Of a stretch of DNA of 55,413 nucleotides, positions 33,332 to 45,933 are shown piece after piece. Below the pieces are notes generated by a model that was not told where the DNA came from, did no database searches, and worked only from the letters and a program-made list of their open reading frames with translations. Position numbers and translations under genes: made by a program. How positions within the stretch are numbered: position 1 is the first letter of the stretch; each line of letters starts with the position of its first letter. The DNA comes from Polaromonas sp. (lineage in GTDB: Bacteria > Pseudomonadota > Gammaproteobacteria > Burkholderiales > Burkholderiaceae_C), in NCBI GenBank assembly GCA_021153985.1, contig JAJKJM010000015.1, positions 1 to 55,413 on the forward strand, given 5' to 3'.

Positions 33332-33349
33332 CCGTGACGTTCGTCACGG
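33332..33349. promoter_or_regulatory. 18-bp palindrome upstream of the aldo/keto reductase gene
   Basis: CCGTGACGTTCGTCACGG: 8-bp perfect arms around TT, centred about 128 bases upstream of the aldo/keto reductase start and about 150 upstream of the divergent lipoprotein gene. The symmetry and size suit an operator for a dimeric regulator. A second, AT-rich inverted repeat (GTATC/GATAC) follows at 33370-33386. Confidence 0.45.
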
Positions 33350-33488
33350 AGATGGCATTTCCCGGTGAGGTATCTGAATTAGATACTTATCGTACAAAAC
33401 AACTAATCTTGTATCTTTTGAAGAGCCTTTTTGAAGAAGCCGGTCCACACTGCCCTCACAAGCATTTGCTTGGGCCCTCGGGTAATTT

Positions 33489-33974
33489 ATGAAGATCGAT
33501 TCGTCCCTGTTTTCCTTGTCACACATGGCATGCCTTTCAGGCCGCAAGGCCCTGGCGGCGGCCGTGCTCGGCGCAAGTGCCCTGACGGGCTGCTACGTGG
33601 TGCCGATTCAGCCCGGCCATCCGCCCGTCAGCTCTTCCACGGTGTATGTCACGCCGGCAATGCCTGCCAGCACGACCTTTGCGGCGCGCCTGTATCCGGC
33701 GAACGACGCTGCGAGGGTTTACGGCATGGTGGGCGCGGTGGTGACCAATGACATGAATGGGCGCGGAACCTTCACCACCAATATCAATGGCGAAAGCTTT
33801 AACGGCGAAGCCACCCGTATCGCGGGCTCACCCGTGCGTGAAGGCGTGGCCAATGGTTCGGGCAGCCGGGGCAGCTATATCAGCTGCCGCTACCAGATGA
33901 ACTCGTCCACCATGGGCACCGGGGAGTGCAAGCTGTCCAATGGTGCGCAGTTCACCATGCACGTGGGCGGTTAA
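33489..33974 (+). CDS. putative lipoprotein of unknown function
   Basis: A 161-residue protein with a lipobox (ALTGC, Cys35) ending a signal sequence. The Met at residue 13 (MACLSGRKAL, base 33525) is a reasonable alternative start, giving a more compact signal peptide. The mature part is Gly/Ser/Asn-rich with VYGMVGAVVTNDMNGRGTF and SYISCRYQMNSSTMGTGEC segments, which read as a small beta-barrel. I do not recognise the family. No good ribosome binding site precedes either start. Convergent with the permuted papain-like lipoprotein gene. Confidence 0.6.
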   Translation: MKIDSSLFSLSHMACLSGRKALAAAVLGASALTGCYVVPIQPGHPPVSSSTVYVTPAMPASTTFAARLYPANDAARVYGMVGAVVTNDMNGRGTFTTNINGESFNGEATRIAGSPVREGVANGSGSRGSYISCRYQMNSSTMGTGECKLSNGAQFTMHVGG

Positions 33975-33997
33975 ACCCCTCGCGGCAAGCGGCGCTG

Positions 33998-34789
33998 TTA
34001 TTGCCCCAGCGGCTCTGCAACGGCCATGAGCGGAGCCGCCTTGAGATGGCCTACATACCTCAGCGGCTTGTGAATCATGACGGAGGGCACATCGCCCTCC
34101 CTCATGTGCAGCAGGTCGCCGGGGTTGATCAGGCGCGGGTCGGCGTCGGTAAGCGGCAGGCCCGCGCTGCGGTAGGCCTCGAGGATGAATTGCGAACAGA
34201 AGAACTGGTCGTTGCGGCCCAGCCCGAGCTGCACGGCGGCGATGCCGCGAATGCAGAAGTCCCGCACCGTGGAAGGCACCAGCGGCAGCTCGCACATGCG
34301 CCGCTCCAGCGCAAACGGGGCTTGCAGCATCACGCCCAGGTAGTTGTATTTCTGGCCTTCGTGGCTGGCCACAAAGGTGTTGATCTGGACGGCTTGCCCG
34401 GCGGTGAGGTCGGGGTGGCGAAAGGCCACCACTGTCGCCTCGTCGGCCAGCACGGCATCGATGCCCCGGATGCGAATGCCCGAGCCCACGGCTTCGGCGA
34501 TCTGCCCGTTGCCCATATAAATTGCCGCATGGCTGACGGGCGACAGCGTGATCAGCCGGATGCCGACGGAGTTCAGGCCGTTTTCAGCCGTGAGGATGAT
34601 GTCGCCCGGCTGCAATGCATCGGCCTTGACCAGTTCACCGCCGTTGCCGGGGTTCAGCGCCATGCTCTGGAAATCCAGCATGGGCGCGCCGGTCGTCTCA
34701 TGCGGCTTGATGGCCGTGGCGCAGCCGCCCAGCACCATCATGGCTGCGGCCAGGGCAAAGGCCCCTGCAAATCTCGGGAATCGGGACAT
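33998..34789 (-). CDS. YiiX-like permuted papain-fold lipoprotein
   Basis: A 263-residue lipoprotein (lipobox VLGGC, Cys23) with a YiiX/DUF830-type permuted NlpC/P60 domain. The active-site pair is visible: His87 in SPVSHAAIYMGNGQIAEA and Cys198 in NDQFFCSQFILEAY, preceded by PGDIILT as usual for the family. Likely an amidase, peptidase or acyltransferase acting in the cell envelope. An AGGAAA site precedes the ATG at 34789; the open frame continues further upstream but runs antiparallel to real coding sequence of the glycosyltransferase. It lies 76 bases after the glycosyltransferase stop and may be the last gene of that operon. Confidence 0.85.
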   Translation of the reverse strand: MSRFPRFAGAFALAAAMMVLGGCATAIKPHETTGAPMLDFQSMALNPGNGGELVKADALQPGDIILTAENGLNSVGIRLITLSPVSHAAIYMGNGQIAEAVGSGIRIRGIDAVLADEATVVAFRHPDLTAGQAVQINTFVASHEGQKYNYLGVMLQAPFALERRMCELPLVPSTVRDFCIRGIAAVQLGLGRNDQFFCSQFILEAYRSAGLPLTDADPRLINPGDLLHMREGDVPSVMIHKPLRYVGHLKAAPLMAVAEPLGQ

Positions 34790-34865
34790 GGGTTTTCCTG
34801 TGTGAAGCTTGGCGGGATTGAGGGGATCGAGGGGGGTGGCGGAATTGTGGGGGCGGTCCGCCAGT

Positions 34866-36641
34866 TCAGGGCGCAGCCCGTTCGACCAGATATTCTTTGG
34901 CGTACCAATAGGTCTCGGGCGATTTGAACGCGCCGAACGTGCCTTCCTTTTCGTCCTGGCGTGAGCGCAGGTCCCAGCGCTCGTCGAGGACGCGGCAGGC
35001 GTCGCAGGGTGTTTGCCCCACGCGGCGCTGCACCAGCGCGTAGCGCGTCGTCTTGAAAAGCGCATCGGCGTCCTGGTAGTCCACCGGCTGCGCGGCAAAG
35101 TAGGGAACAATTTTTGCGCCGGGGATGATGAACTCGTAGCGCTCGAAGTGGCCGTTGAAGTTGCTGGGCACCGACACTGCCTGCCCTTTGAGCAGCGCAT
35201 TGGTATCGCCGCGGAAGCGGCCCATGTCGCCATTGAAGGGCAATGTGACCCAGGCCAGTGCAAACAGCACGGCAAAGCTGCTGAGCGCGGTAATGGGGCG
35301 AGTCCATCGGGCTTTGAGCATGCCGGCCACGCAAGCAATAGCCAGTGCGCCCAGGAAGACCCAGTAAAGCGGCGAGAACAGCCACGCATGCTGCGTAGCC
35401 CGCACGCCGCCGTAGCCGATCAGGCCCATGGCCAGCGCGCCTATGAGGCAAATCACCAGCGTCAAGCTGAACCAGATGCGCGCGATGCGGTCCCAATACA
35501 GCGCGATCAGCACGGCAAGCGCCGGCATGGCGGGAATCAGGTAGCGCGTGGAGCGCTGCGTGGGCACCATGAACACCAGCGCGAATGCCAGCATCCACAG
35601 CCACATGGCTTTTTCGGCATCGCTGACCGTTTGCCCGGTGCCTCGGCGCTGGCGATAGCTGCGCCATGCCGCCGCAAAACAACCCACGGCGACAGGCAGC
35701 AAAAAAAGCGCATTGGAAAAATAGCCCGTCAGTATCGTCAGCACGCCGCTGCTGCCGCTGAATGCGATGGCGAAGTAGCCTTTGGATGAATTCATCTTGC
35801 CGGCGTTTTCGCCGACGACAAACTCGCGCCAGACCTCACCCGGCTGCGGATCGATGGCAAACCACAAGCCGAAAATTGCCAGCGCCAAAACACACATGGC
35901 AGTGACCTTGATACCGTCGGTCACGATGCCGGTCCGCAAGACCTGCCAGGGCGCTTTTCGTGCGCCCAGGGTCTGGTAGCACAGCGCCAGCGCAAAGCCC
36001 ACCGGCACCACCATGACAAAAGATTTGTAGAGGCAGCCGATGCCAAGGGCCAACCCCGCCAGCAGAGGAAACTTCCAGCGTGAGGCCAGTAGTTTGGCGG
36101 GTGACCAGGCAACGGCAAACAGCACACCGAAGAGCCAGAAGGTCTCAGGGGCGCTGGTCAGGTAAGGCCGGCCGTAGCGGTAGGTGCTGAAGAACGACAG
36201 GTAGATGATGGCTGCGATCGCACCCATGGCGAGCGCATGGCGGTGGCGGCCTTCGGCTTCGGGGGCTGCGGCGGTATCGCCGCGAACAATCTTCCAGGCC
36301 AGCAGTGCCGTCATCAGGGCGATCGCCCAGGTGTAGGCAATGCTGGGCAGGCGCAGGTTGAGCAGCGTCCAGTGCTCGCCCCATCCGCCGGCCACCATGG
36401 CCTGCCAGAACAGCACAGGCGGCTTGGTGTTGCGCATGAAGTCGTAGGAGCTGACCAGCGGCAGCCACTTGCCGGTCTCTGCCGTGAGCCTGGCGATGTG
36501 GGCGTACACCAGCTCATCGCCGTTGCGGGGAATGTGGTCACCGCCCAGGCCGAACAAATACCCCAGGGCCACCAGAAGGGCCAGCCCTATCCAGATGCGG
36601 TGGACGGGGAGGCGGTTCTTCAGGGACTCAAGGTTTGTCAT
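34866..36641 (-). CDS. GT83/PMT-family membrane glycosyltransferase (ArnT-like)
   Basis: A 591-residue integral membrane glycosyltransferase of the GT-C fold, with about 12 hydrophobic helices. The first periplasmic loop carries the expected acidic pair (GGDHIPRNGDELVYAHIAR), followed by NTKPPVLFWQ (about 70-79), the lipid-linked-sugar motif of ArnT/PMT proteins. It would use a polyprenyl-phosphate sugar to modify lipid A, another lipid, or protein. The C-terminal ~130 residues form a soluble periplasmic domain with a CDAC cysteine pair. The start MTNLESL at 36641 overlaps the 3' end of the GtrA gene by 14 bases. Confidence 0.85.
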   Translation of the reverse strand: MTNLESLKNRLPVHRIWIGLALLVALGYLFGLGGDHIPRNGDELVYAHIARLTAETGKWLPLVSSYDFMRNTKPPVLFWQAMVAGGWGEHWTLLNLRLPSIAYTWAIALMTALLAWKIVRGDTAAAPEAEGRHRHALAMGAIAAIIYLSFFSTYRYGRPYLTSAPETFWLFGVLFAVAWSPAKLLASRWKFPLLAGLALGIGCLYKSFVMVVPVGFALALCYQTLGARKAPWQVLRTGIVTDGIKVTAMCVLALAIFGLWFAIDPQPGEVWREFVVGENAGKMNSSKGYFAIAFSGSSGVLTILTGYFSNALFLLPVAVGCFAAAWRSYRQRRGTGQTVSDAEKAMWLWMLAFALVFMVPTQRSTRYLIPAMPALAVLIALYWDRIARIWFSLTLVICLIGALAMGLIGYGGVRATQHAWLFSPLYWVFLGALAIACVAGMLKARWTRPITALSSFAVLFALAWVTLPFNGDMGRFRGDTNALLKGQAVSVPSNFNGHFERYEFIIPGAKIVPYFAAQPVDYQDADALFKTTRYALVQRRVGQTPCDACRVLDERWDLRSRQDEKEGTFGAFKSPETYWYAKEYLVERAAP

Positions 36642-37155
36642 GGGTGTGGGGCGCGAGGGTTTCGTCGGCCGCCGCAATTTTGGCGCGGCGGCGGCGAAAA
36701 GTCATGCGGTCGTTGGCCACAAAATTGCACACGCTGGACAACACGATCGCCAGCACGTTGGCCAGCAGATAGTGCATGTACAGGGCCAGCCATTTGGTGA
36801 GCAAGGACTGCAGCACGATGGCCAGGCCGGCGGCCATCACATACTTGCCAAACAGGAACAGAGCCGAATGATGGACCTCGTGCTTGCGGTCGCGCCAGGT
36901 CAGGCGGCGGTTCCAGTAGAAGTTGCTGATCGTGGCGACCGTGATTGCCAGCGCAATGGAGTAGTTGAGCCGGTCGTGAAAGTCCGCGATACGGCTGAAC
37001 AAAAACTCCTGCGCGACATACAGCACGGCAAGGTTGACCACCGTGCCGCTGGCGCCCACCACGCCGAACTTGATGAAGCGCCAGCGCACCATGGGCTGAA
37101 GGCGCTCGGGCAGGCGCCGGATGACGGCTTCGGCAAAGGATCGGAGTGCGGACAT
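36628..37155 (-). CDS. GtrA family membrane protein
   Basis: A 175-residue four-helix membrane protein with the GtrA signature: FIKFGVVGASGTVVNLAVLY near 28-47 and SNFYWNRRLTW near 81-91, repeated near the end as CNFVANDRMTFRRR. GtrA-like proteins are thought to flip or assist polyprenyl-phosphate-linked sugars for surface-polysaccharide or teichoic-acid modification. The neighbour ArnT-like glycosyltransferase (14-base overlap) is the natural consumer of such a flipped donor. The gene starts 12 bases after the GT9 stop. Confidence 0.9.
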   Translation of the reverse strand: MSALRSFAEAVIRRLPERLQPMVRWRFIKFGVVGASGTVVNLAVLYVAQEFLFSRIADFHDRLNYSIALAITVATISNFYWNRRLTWRDRKHEVHHSALFLFGKYVMAAGLAIVLQSLLTKWLALYMHYLLANVLAIVLSSVCNFVANDRMTFRRRRAKIAAADETLAPHTHDKP

Positions 37156-37167
37156 GGGGTTTGGGGT

Positions 37168-38402
37168 TCAGGGCGCTGCCAGGCATTCGCGTGCCTTGGC
37201 CAGTACGGCTTCGGGTGCGATGACTTTCAGGCACTGGTTGTCGCCGTCGCAATAAGACGAGCGGTGGTTATAAGCGGTCAGGCAGGGCGAGCAGGGCCAC
37301 TGGCTGTAGAAGGAATAACACTGCGGCGTGAGCGGCGCATAAAGGCCGGGGGTTTCCGGGCCAAACAGCATCAGCGTCCAGATGGGCGTGAGCGCCGCGA
37401 ACTGCCCGGGCCCGCCGTCATTGGTCACCAGCAGGCGCGCGATATGGAACAGCGCCAGCAATTCGGAAATCGAGCGGGTATAGCCGGTGAGATCGATCAC
37501 CGGGCTGCCCGGGAAGGCCGCCTGCACATTGGCCACCAACTGCCGCGCCAGTGCCTGGTCATCCTTCAGGCCAATGACGGCCACGGCGCAGCCGTCAGCC
37601 ACCAGGCCTTCGCACAGCGCGGTGTATGAAGCCAGCGGCCAGGCGCGGATCGGCAGGATGCCGCCGCCCGGATAGACCAGCACCAGCGGCTTGCCGGCAA
37701 TGGCGGGGAAGTCCTGCGCCAGCCGCATCTGGATGCCAGGCACCAGCGCCGCGTCCAGTTGCACATGCGGTGGTGGCTTGCCGGTGGCGGTCGCGGCCAT
37801 GTTGGCCGGCAGCTTTGACTTCGGCACGGCAGTTGAGTCAATCGCGCGCGCCAGTGTCAGGAACTGCGCGCTGATGTGGTGGTAGGGGTTGTAGGGCACG
37901 GGCCGGTTGATGTGCGAGCCGCGATACAGGCCCTCTTGCGTATGCCGGTGAAAGCCCACGCGAATGCGCGCGCCGCTGGCATACGACAACAGGCTGCTGA
38001 TGCGCGAAAACAGCTCGCAGTCAATGGCCACGTCCACATTGGCGCGGCGCAGCTCGCCAATGGCCTTCCACAGGCTGGAGAGCAGGCCACCCAGCGATTT
38101 GTCGTTTACCGTGTGCACGTTGGCCGGGTCCACCACCTTCATCAGGTCGAGGATTTCGCGGTTTTTGCCGAAGAGCAGGGCATGCAGCGGGGCATCAGGG
38201 TAGCGCTGTTTCAGGCGCGCAAACATGTCGTGCGCCAGCACCAGGCTGCCCATCTCCGACAGCAAAATTACCACGATGGCGCGAGGCGCCTTGTTGGCAT
38301 CGTCGTTGCGAAAGCGGCGCATGACCGCATCAATGCCCGACACCGCCGCGCACAGCGGAATGCCGGCCCAGCGGTCAATCCATCGTTGCAGGTTGATGTT
38401 CA

Positions 38403-38403
<1 letters not shown>
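37168..38403 (-). CDS. GT9-family glycosyltransferase (heptosyltransferase-like)
   Basis: A 411-residue cytoplasmic glycosyltransferase of family 9, which includes LPS core heptosyltransferases. The C-terminal donor-binding half shows LVYPGGGILPIRAWP (about 243-257) and LLVTNDGGPGQFAALT (about 323-338), both characteristic. An N-terminal ~40-residue extension precedes the first Rossmann strand. Near the C-terminus a cluster of four cysteines (CSPC, then two more within 20 residues) is notable and may bind metal or form disulfides. Its ATG shares one base with the tgt stop (TAATG), indicating translational coupling. Confidence 0.85.
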
Positions 38404-40669
<2,266 letters not shown>

Positions 40670-40686
40670 GAAGGCACAATTGTCCC

Positions 40687-42837
<2,151 letters not shown>

Positions 42838-42882
42838 GTTGCCCAGTGATACGGCGGACCCGAAAAGCAGCACAATAAGCCC

Positions 42883-43881
42883 ATGACGCTGACCGAACTC
42901 AAATACATCGTCGCCGTAGCCCGGGAAAAACATTTCGGCAAGGGGGCTGATGCCTGCCACGTCTCGCAGCCCACACTCAGCGTGGCCATCAAGAAACTGG
43001 AAGAAGAGCTGCAGGTCAAGCTGTTTGAGCGCAACGCCAACGAAATCACTGTCACCCCGCTGGGCGAAGAGATCGTGCGCCAGGCCCAGAGCGTGCTCGA
43101 GCAGGCCGACAACATCCGCGAAATCGCCAAGCGCGGCAAAGACCCGCTGGCCGGCGCCTTGCGGCTGGGGGTGATCTACACCATAGGCCCCTATTTGTTG
43201 CCCGACCTGGTGCGCCAGGCGATTGCGCACACGCCGCAAATGCCGCTCATGCTGCAGGAGAATTTCACCGTCAAGCTGCTCGAAGAGCTTCGCACCGGCG
43301 AGATTGACTGCGCCATTCTGGCCGAGCCCTTTCCCGATGCCAACCTGGCGATTGCGCCGCTCTACGACGAGCCTTTCATGGCGGCGGTTCCCAATGCCCA
43401 CCCGCTGGCGGCGCGCAAGAGCGTGACGGCCGAAGAGCTCAAGAAGGAAACCATGCTGCTGCTGGGCACCGGCCATTGCTTCAGGGACCATGTGCTGGAG
43501 GTGTGCCCCGAATTCGCGCGCTTTTCCAGCAGCGCCGAGGGTATCAGCAAGAGTTTTGAAGGGTCGTCTCTGGAGACCATCAAGCACATGGTGGCGGCCG
43601 GCATGGGCATTACGCTGGTGCCGCGCCTGGGTGTGCCCAAGGAGGCGCTCGCCCAGCAGGCTGCAACCGCGAAATCCGCCAAAGGAAAGCCCGCGGCGAG
43701 CCGCGGCAAAGTGGCGGCAGAGCAGCCTTCGTTTATCAAATACCTGCCCTTCGACGGCGATGCGCCGAGCCGGCGTGTGGTGCTGGCCTGGCGGCGCAGC
43801 TTTACCCGTTACGAGGCCATCGCCGCATTGCGCAATGCCATCTACGCCTGCGAACTGCCCGGCGTCAACCGCCTGTCGTGA
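42883..43881 (+). CDS. oxyR: hydrogen-peroxide sensor OxyR (LysR family)
   Basis: A 332-residue OxyR. The LysR helix-turn-helix is at about 1-60 (FGKGADACHVSQPTLSVAIKKLEE). The peroxidatic and resolving cysteines are Cys199 and Cys208, in HCFRDHVLEVC, identical in number and spacing to E. coli OxyR. The protein is about 27 residues longer than E. coli OxyR (305) because of a low-complexity Ala/Lys/Gly insert at about 256-282, between the LVPRLGVP and FIKYLPF segments of the regulatory domain. It sits between recG (45 bases upstream) and dps, with an OxyR-like site just after its stop. Confidence 0.95.
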   Translation: MTLTELKYIVAVAREKHFGKGADACHVSQPTLSVAIKKLEEELQVKLFERNANEITVTPLGEEIVRQAQSVLEQADNIREIAKRGKDPLAGALRLGVIYTIGPYLLPDLVRQAIAHTPQMPLMLQENFTVKLLEELRTGEIDCAILAEPFPDANLAIAPLYDEPFMAAVPNAHPLAARKSVTAEELKKETMLLLGTGHCFRDHVLEVCPEFARFSSSAEGISKSFEGSSLETIKHMVAAGMGITLVPRLGVPKEALAQQAATAKSAKGKPAASRGKVAAEQPSFIKYLPFDGDAPSRRVVLAWRRSFTRYEAIAALRNAIYACELPGVNRLS

Positions 43882-43888
43882 CCTCCAT

Positions 43889-43914
43889 CTATGACGGGTA
43901 TAGAGGCCGGCTGT
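43889..43914 (+). promoter_or_regulatory. candidate OxyR-binding site upstream of dps
   Basis: CTAT (43889-43892), seven bases, ATAG (43900-43903), seven bases, CTGT (43911-43914). This reproduces three of the four tetranucleotide blocks of the OxyR consensus ATAG-N7-CTAT-N7-ATAG-N7-CTAT with exact 7-base spacing and one mismatch; the fourth block is degenerate (GTGA at 43878-43881). It ends where the proposed -35 box of dps begins, the usual position for OxyR activation. Confidence 0.6.
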
Positions 43915-43942
43915 TGCGGCTTCAATCCTGATTTCGTAAAGT
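43914..43942 (+). promoter_or_regulatory. candidate sigma-70 promoter of dps
   Basis: TTGCGG (43914-43919), 17-base spacer, TAAAGT (43937-43942): four of six matches in each box to the sigma-70 consensus. The -10 lies 32 bases before the dps start codon, and AAGGAAG at 43965-43971 is its ribosome binding site. Confidence 0.45.
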
Positions 43943-43974
43943 CAAACCTGAATTCTCAATAAAAAGGAAGCACC

Positions 43975-44523
43975 ATGGCCAAAACATCGACGAAAGCGTC
44001 GACTAAAGCGTCGACTAAAGCATCGACCAAAACTGCCGGAAAATCCGCGCCCTCCATCAACATCGGCATCAGTGAAAAAGACCGTGCCGCGATTGCCGGG
44101 GGCTTGAGCCGCCTGCTGGCCGACACCTACACGCTCTACCTCACCACCCATAACTTCCACTGGAACGTGACGGGCCCGATGTTCAACACCTTGCACCTGA
44201 TGTTCATGACGCAGTACACCGAGCTTTGGGCCGCGGTCGACCCGGTGGCAGAACGTATCCGTTCGCTGGGCCACCCTGCGCCGGGCTCTTACGCCCAGTT
44301 CAGCAAGCTGGCCTCGATCCCCGACGTTCCCGTGGTGCCGCCCAAGGCGCTGGAGATGGTGCGCATCCTGGTGCAAGGCCATGAAGCCGTGGCGCGCACG
44401 GCACGCGAATTGTTCCCAGTGGCCGACAAGGCCAGCGATGAGCCGACGGCCGATTTGCTGACGCAGCGCCTGACGGTGCATGAGCAGACGGCCTGGATGC
44501 TGCGTTCGCTTTTGGAAGACTGA
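43975..44523 (+). CDS. dps: Dps family DNA-protection ferritin
   Basis: A 182-residue Dps that oxidises Fe(II) with peroxide, stores iron in a 12-mer and shields DNA. The intersubunit ferroxidase ligands align one-for-one with E. coli Dps: His62, His74, Asp89 and Glu93 in the [10 protein letters not shown] to AERI stretch. The N-terminal ~24 residues form a Lys/Ser/Thr/Ala tail made of tandem STKA repeats, a plausible DNA-binding arm, encoded by a four-unit 12-bp minisatellite. The gene follows oxyR and a candidate OxyR site, so peroxide induction is likely (inference). Confidence 0.95.
   Translation: MAKTSTKASTKASTKASTKTAGKSAPSINIGISEKDRAAIAGGLSRLLADTYTLYLTTHNFHWNVTGPMFNTLHLMFMTQYTELWAAVDPVAERIRSLGHPAPGSYAQFSKLASIPDVPVVPPKALEMVRILVQGHEAVARTARELFPVADKASDEPTADLLTQRLTVHEQTAWMLRSLLED
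43987..44034 (+). repeat. 4 x 12-bp coding minisatellite in dps
   Basis: Four consecutive 12-base units (43987-43998, 43999-44010, 44011-44022, 44023-44034) of the form TCGACNAAAGCG; units 2 and 3 differ by one base, and unit 4 is more diverged. Each unit encodes one S/T-K-A-type tetrapeptide of the Dps tail, so unit gain or loss keeps the frame. Confidence 0.85.
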
Positions 44524-44535
44524 CGCGTTTCTGGC

Positions 44536-45396
44536 TTGCTAAAGCAAAAGCTCGATCTTTACCTGCAGCTTGTTCGCTGGAACCGTCCGGCGGGCTGGCT
44601 GTTGCTGCTGTGGCCCACGTTGTCGGCGCTGTGGATCGCATCGCACGGCTTTCCGGGCTGGCACCTGGTGGCGGTGTTCACGCTGGGAACCATCCTGATG
44701 CGCAGCGCAGGCTGCTGCGTCAACGACGTGGCCGACCGGGAGTTTGACCGCCACGTCAAGCGCACGGCCGAGCGGCCGGTGACGCGCGGGGCGGTGTCGG
44801 TGCGGGAGGCGCTTATCGTCGGCGCCGTGCTGGCGCTGTTGGCGTTTGGGCTGGTGCTCACGACCAATAGCACCACCATCGCCTGGTCGTTTGCCGCGCT
44901 GGCCATTGCGCTGGTGTATCCCTATGCCAAACGCTATCTGTCCATGCCGCAGGCGGTGCTGGGCGTGGCGTTCAGCTTCGGCATTCCCATGGCGTTTGCC
45001 GCCGTGCAGTCGCGCGTGCCTTTGCTGGCGTGGGTGCTGTTGCTGGGCAATCTGTTCTGGGTGATTGCCTACGACACCGAATACGCCATGGTGGACCGCG
45101 ACGACGACCTGAAGATCGGCATGAAAACCTCGGCCATCACGCTGGGGCGGTTTGATGTGGCCGCCGTCATGCTTTGCTACCTGCTTTACTTGTCGATTTG
45201 GGCTTGGGCCCTTGTGGGTATTGTGCAGTCAGCTATTTATTTGATAGCAATCGGCGTCGCGTTGGCGCAGGCGCTGTGGCACGGCTGGCTGATCCGCAAA
45301 CGCGAGCGGGGTGACTGTTTCAAGGCCTTTCGGCTCAACCACTGGCTGGGTTTTGCGGTGTTTGCGGGGATTGCGCTGTCTTACCTGAGCCGTTGA
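44536..45396 (+). CDS. ubiA: 4-hydroxybenzoate polyprenyltransferase
   Basis: A 286-residue integral membrane prenyltransferase that attaches the polyprenyl chain to 4-hydroxybenzoate in ubiquinone synthesis. Two Asp-rich metal/diphosphate motifs are intact: NDVADREFD (63-71) and [13 protein letters not shown] (179-191). The best start is TTG at 44536; it gives the expected N-terminus ([20 protein letters not shown]), and no in-frame ATG precedes that conserved region. The gene starts 12 bases after dps. Codons 233-238 contain a 17-bp dispersed palindrome. No chorismate lyase gene (ubiC) is adjacent. Confidence 0.95.
   Translation: MLKQKLDLYLQLVRWNRPAGWLLLLWPTLSALWIASHGFPGWHLVAVFTLGTILMRSAGCCVNDVADREFDRHVKRTAERPVTRGAVSVREALIVGAVLALLAFGLVLTTNSTTIAWSFAALAIALVYPYAKRYLSMPQAVLGVAFSFGIPMAFAAVQSRVPLLAWVLLLGNLFWVIAYDTEYAMVDRDDDLKIGMKTSAITLGRFDVAAVMLCYLLYLSIWAWALVGIVQSAIYLIAIGVALAQALWHGWLIRKRERGDCFKAFRLNHWLGFAVFAGIALSYLSR
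45232..45248 (+). repeat. 17-bp dispersed palindrome, copy 4 (inside ubiA)
   Basis: GCTATTTATTTGATAGC, a full match to the consensus; encodes Ala233-Ile-Tyr-Leu-Ile-Ala238 of a UbiA membrane helix. Confidence 0.7.
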
Positions 45397-45427
45397 GTTT
45401 CGAGGCGAAACAGGACATGCGCCCATG

Positions 45428-45454
45428 AAAAAGCCCGCACTTGGCGGGCTTTTT
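45428..45454. terminator. bidirectional Rho-independent terminator
   Basis: Perfect 11-bp inverted repeat AAAAAGCCCGC / GCGGGCTTTTT around a five-base loop, with A and T tracts on both sides. It lies 31 bases past the ubiA stop and 17 bases past the stop of the convergent small gene, so it serves both. Confidence 0.93.
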
Positions 45455-45471
45455 GGTCAGCGCCTGAGTGA

Positions 45472-45690
45472 TCAGACGGCTTTTTTGGCTTTTGCCTTGC
45501 GCTTGGCTTTGTGCTTGGCCTTTGCCTTGGCGGGGGCCGCGGCCTTTTTCTCTGGTGCAGCGGCTGGGGCTGCGGCTGGCGCGGCGGCGGGAGCTGCTGC
45601 GGGTGCCTGGGCCGATGCCTGCGTGGAGATCACGGCCAGGGGCATGGCGAGGACGGCGGCGCTGATGAGGGTAGACAGAAGTTTGTTCAT
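45472..45690 (-). CDS. small exported Ala/Lys-rich protein
   Basis: A 72-residue protein with a signal peptide (MNKLLSTLISAAVLAMPLAV, cleavage after ASA near residue 27), then a PAAA repeat run, and a very basic tail of AKAKAKHKAKRKAK type. Mature form about 45 residues, strongly cationic, predicted periplasmic. Comparable short Ala/Pro/Lys proteins are common in Burkholderiales but I know of no assigned function; binding to LPS, peptidoglycan or DNA is conceivable. A perfect 13-bp palindrome, CCACACCGTGTGG at 45743-45755, lies 53 bases upstream of the start. A shared terminator separates it from ubiA. Confidence 0.75.
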   Translation of the reverse strand: MNKLLSTLISAAVLAMPLAVISTQASAQAPAAAPAAAPAAAPAAAPEKKAAAPAKAKAKHKAKRKAKAKKAV

Positions 45691-45868
45691 GATGAAGCTC
45701 CGGATGTTGGAAAAAGTTGTAACGCGACTGCTGCCGGGTTTGCCACACCGTGTGGTTCAAGACAAGCTGCACGTACGCCTGTGTTCAACGTTTGCCCCCG
45801 GCAGGCGGTTGACTTGGCCCCAGCCCTTTGCAACCCGGGACTTTCCGCCGGGAGCGGCGGATAAGTTT

Positions 45869-45885
45869 GCTATCAAAAATGTAGC
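45869..45885 (-). repeat. 17-bp dispersed palindrome, copy 5 (intergenic)
   Basis: On the minus strand GCTACATTTTTGATAGC, one mismatch to consensus; lies 49 bases past the proC stop, in the 243-base gap between proC and the small exported gene. Confidence 0.7.
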
Positions 45886-45933
45886 TTACAGCCATTATGC
45901 TTATTGGGCCGCAGGCCTTTTTTGCTTAAAAAC

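Noticed and set aside
36469..37629. 386-codon plus-strand frame across the GtrA and GT9 genes
   Set aside because: Antisense to two conserved genes that overlap or abut their neighbours; no domain.
43987..44034. Short tandem repeats considered as a CRISPR-like array
   Set aside because: The 12-bp units have no spacers and are in frame with the Dps N-terminus.
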